Assembly: GCA_021397845.1 (NCBI GenBank) | Contig: CM038049.1 | Span: 99,850,877 to 99,914,876 of the forward strand | Direction: 5' to 3' | Length of the DNA: 64,000 nt | From: Areca catechu | Lineage: Eukaryota > Streptophyta > Magnoliopsida > Arecales > Arecaceae | Part shown: piece by piece, positions 63,179 through 64,000 of the stretch | How positions within the stretch are numbered: the first letter of the stretch is position 1 | Layout: each line of letters begins with the position of its first letter | Notes under the pieces: model-generated | What the model was told of the DNA's origin: nothing | Database searches by the model: none | Seen by the model: the letters and a program-made list of their open reading frames with translations, nothing else | Translations under genes and position numbers: made by a program

Positions 63179-64000
63179 ATATTTATGTGTGACTAATATT
63201 CCATAATCTTCACTACCCGACACCACTCATGGTACTCAGTTACTGATACTATCTTGTATCACCTAAAATGTTCCATCGATATGATTCTCTTGTCAAAAAA
63301 TAAGCATCACCCCAACAAATAGACATTTGGAGTTAAATCCAAACCTTCCCCATCCCTATCAAATGTGACAAAATCCACTTACAAGATAGAGAAAAGACGC
63401 TGCAATAGACAAATCAGATTTGGCATGGCACCACCATTGGGACAGTTTTTCACCGTGCTCATGGAAGGTAGGTTGGCACCACCTTTCTGAAAGTAATTAG
63501 ATTAGCTTGGTTGGCACCTTTCTGGACCACTTCATCACTCCAAATCTTCTCCACTAGAGTAAATAATGATAAGCAGAAGCATCTCCATTAATTGCCAGTC
63601 ACCAATAATCACTAATATATCCCATGGTAGGCAAGATTGGTTGCGTGGGAGCCCAAGTATAGTTTGTTAATCATATCCTCAGACCTCTTCATGGTGCAGG
63701 TGGTTCTCGCAAATTCTTTCGGGAGCCAGCGTCGTCCCACCACGTATCACAAAAGACTTTTACACCAGTTGATATCTAAAATAGAAATTCCTCAAAGTCG
63801 TGCTTAACTATCACTTTACCCACTTGTTAGCACTAATGATCACTTAGACCTAAACTGTTTATTAGCTGCCCATCTTACTTTTTGCCACCCCTTGAGTGCT
63901 CCTTTGCTGGGTGGAAAGAAGACGTCAGCTCCAAAATACCATTTGGATTGAGGCATGGAATAAACATTTCGCTAGGGCTTCTGGCTGTTGCTGAGGCTTC
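63179..64000. other. Right flank, nothing recognised
   Basis: About 820 bp of non-repetitive-looking DNA with many stops in all frames and no familiar motif. It is presumably original sequence continuous with 50620-51062 before D inserted. Confidence 0.5.

Noticed and set aside
63179..64000. Host gene in the right flank
   Set aside because: All frames are broken by many stops and no splice-supported or domain-bearing exon could be recognised.

Overview
The window is plant nuclear DNA made almost entirely of nested LTR retrotransposons. The families point to an angiosperm with a large repeat-rich genome: a Sirevirus-type Ty1/copia element, chromodomain Ty3/gypsy elements, and Tat-lineage Ty3/gypsy elements carrying antisense genes. 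A monocot is plausible, but I cannot name the species. I find no convincing host gene, tRNA or rRNA. Almost every element carries stops or frameshifts.

Layout. (1) 1-5387: part of a minus-strand Tat element (A), with a gag pseudogene, primer site and LTR. The LTR is split by a complete 2.9-kb non-autonomous element (H, 1366-4257, TSD GCTGA). (2) 5388-7654: an AT-rich LTR-like block, unassigned DNA, and a solo LTR (6416-7282) of the same family as B and D. (3) 7655-22049: non-autonomous element G (TSD AATGG) with a GC-rich minisatellite core. It is split by an 11-kb Sirevirus-like copia element F (10274-21267, minus strand, TSD CAGGA). (4) 22176-50614: Tat element B (plus strand, TSD AGATG). 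It is split by chromovirus derivative E (25426-33414, minus strand, TSD AGAGG, three LTR copies, internal deletion) and by the young chromovirus C (38514-47422, plus strand, TSD TTCGG, two 1633-bp LTRs). (5) 51068-63178: Tat element D (minus strand, TSD ACATT/ATATT), a sister copy of B lying tail-to-tail with it about 450 bp away. (6) 63179-64000: flank with nothing recognised. The pieces of original DNA between elements are 6054-6415, 7283-7654, 22055-22170, 50620-51062 and 63184-64000.

How the parts work together. Sense genes encode Gag, protease, reverse transcriptase, RNase H and integrase. G, H and E lack some or all of these and would have needed an autonomous partner. The most notable content is in B and D. 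Between integrase and the 3' LTR, on the strand opposite gag-pol, both carry two further genes. One has three exons, with two GT-AG introns of the same length (81 and 67 nt) in both copies, and encodes a domain resembling the 'putative gypsy type transposon' family followed by a long coiled coil. The other is a single-exon coiled-coil gene with its own TATA box. Both proteins end in a similar domain. Antisense genes of this general kind are known from Tat-lineage elements. The duplicated C-terminal domain and the paired promoter/intron layout are what deserve follow-up here.
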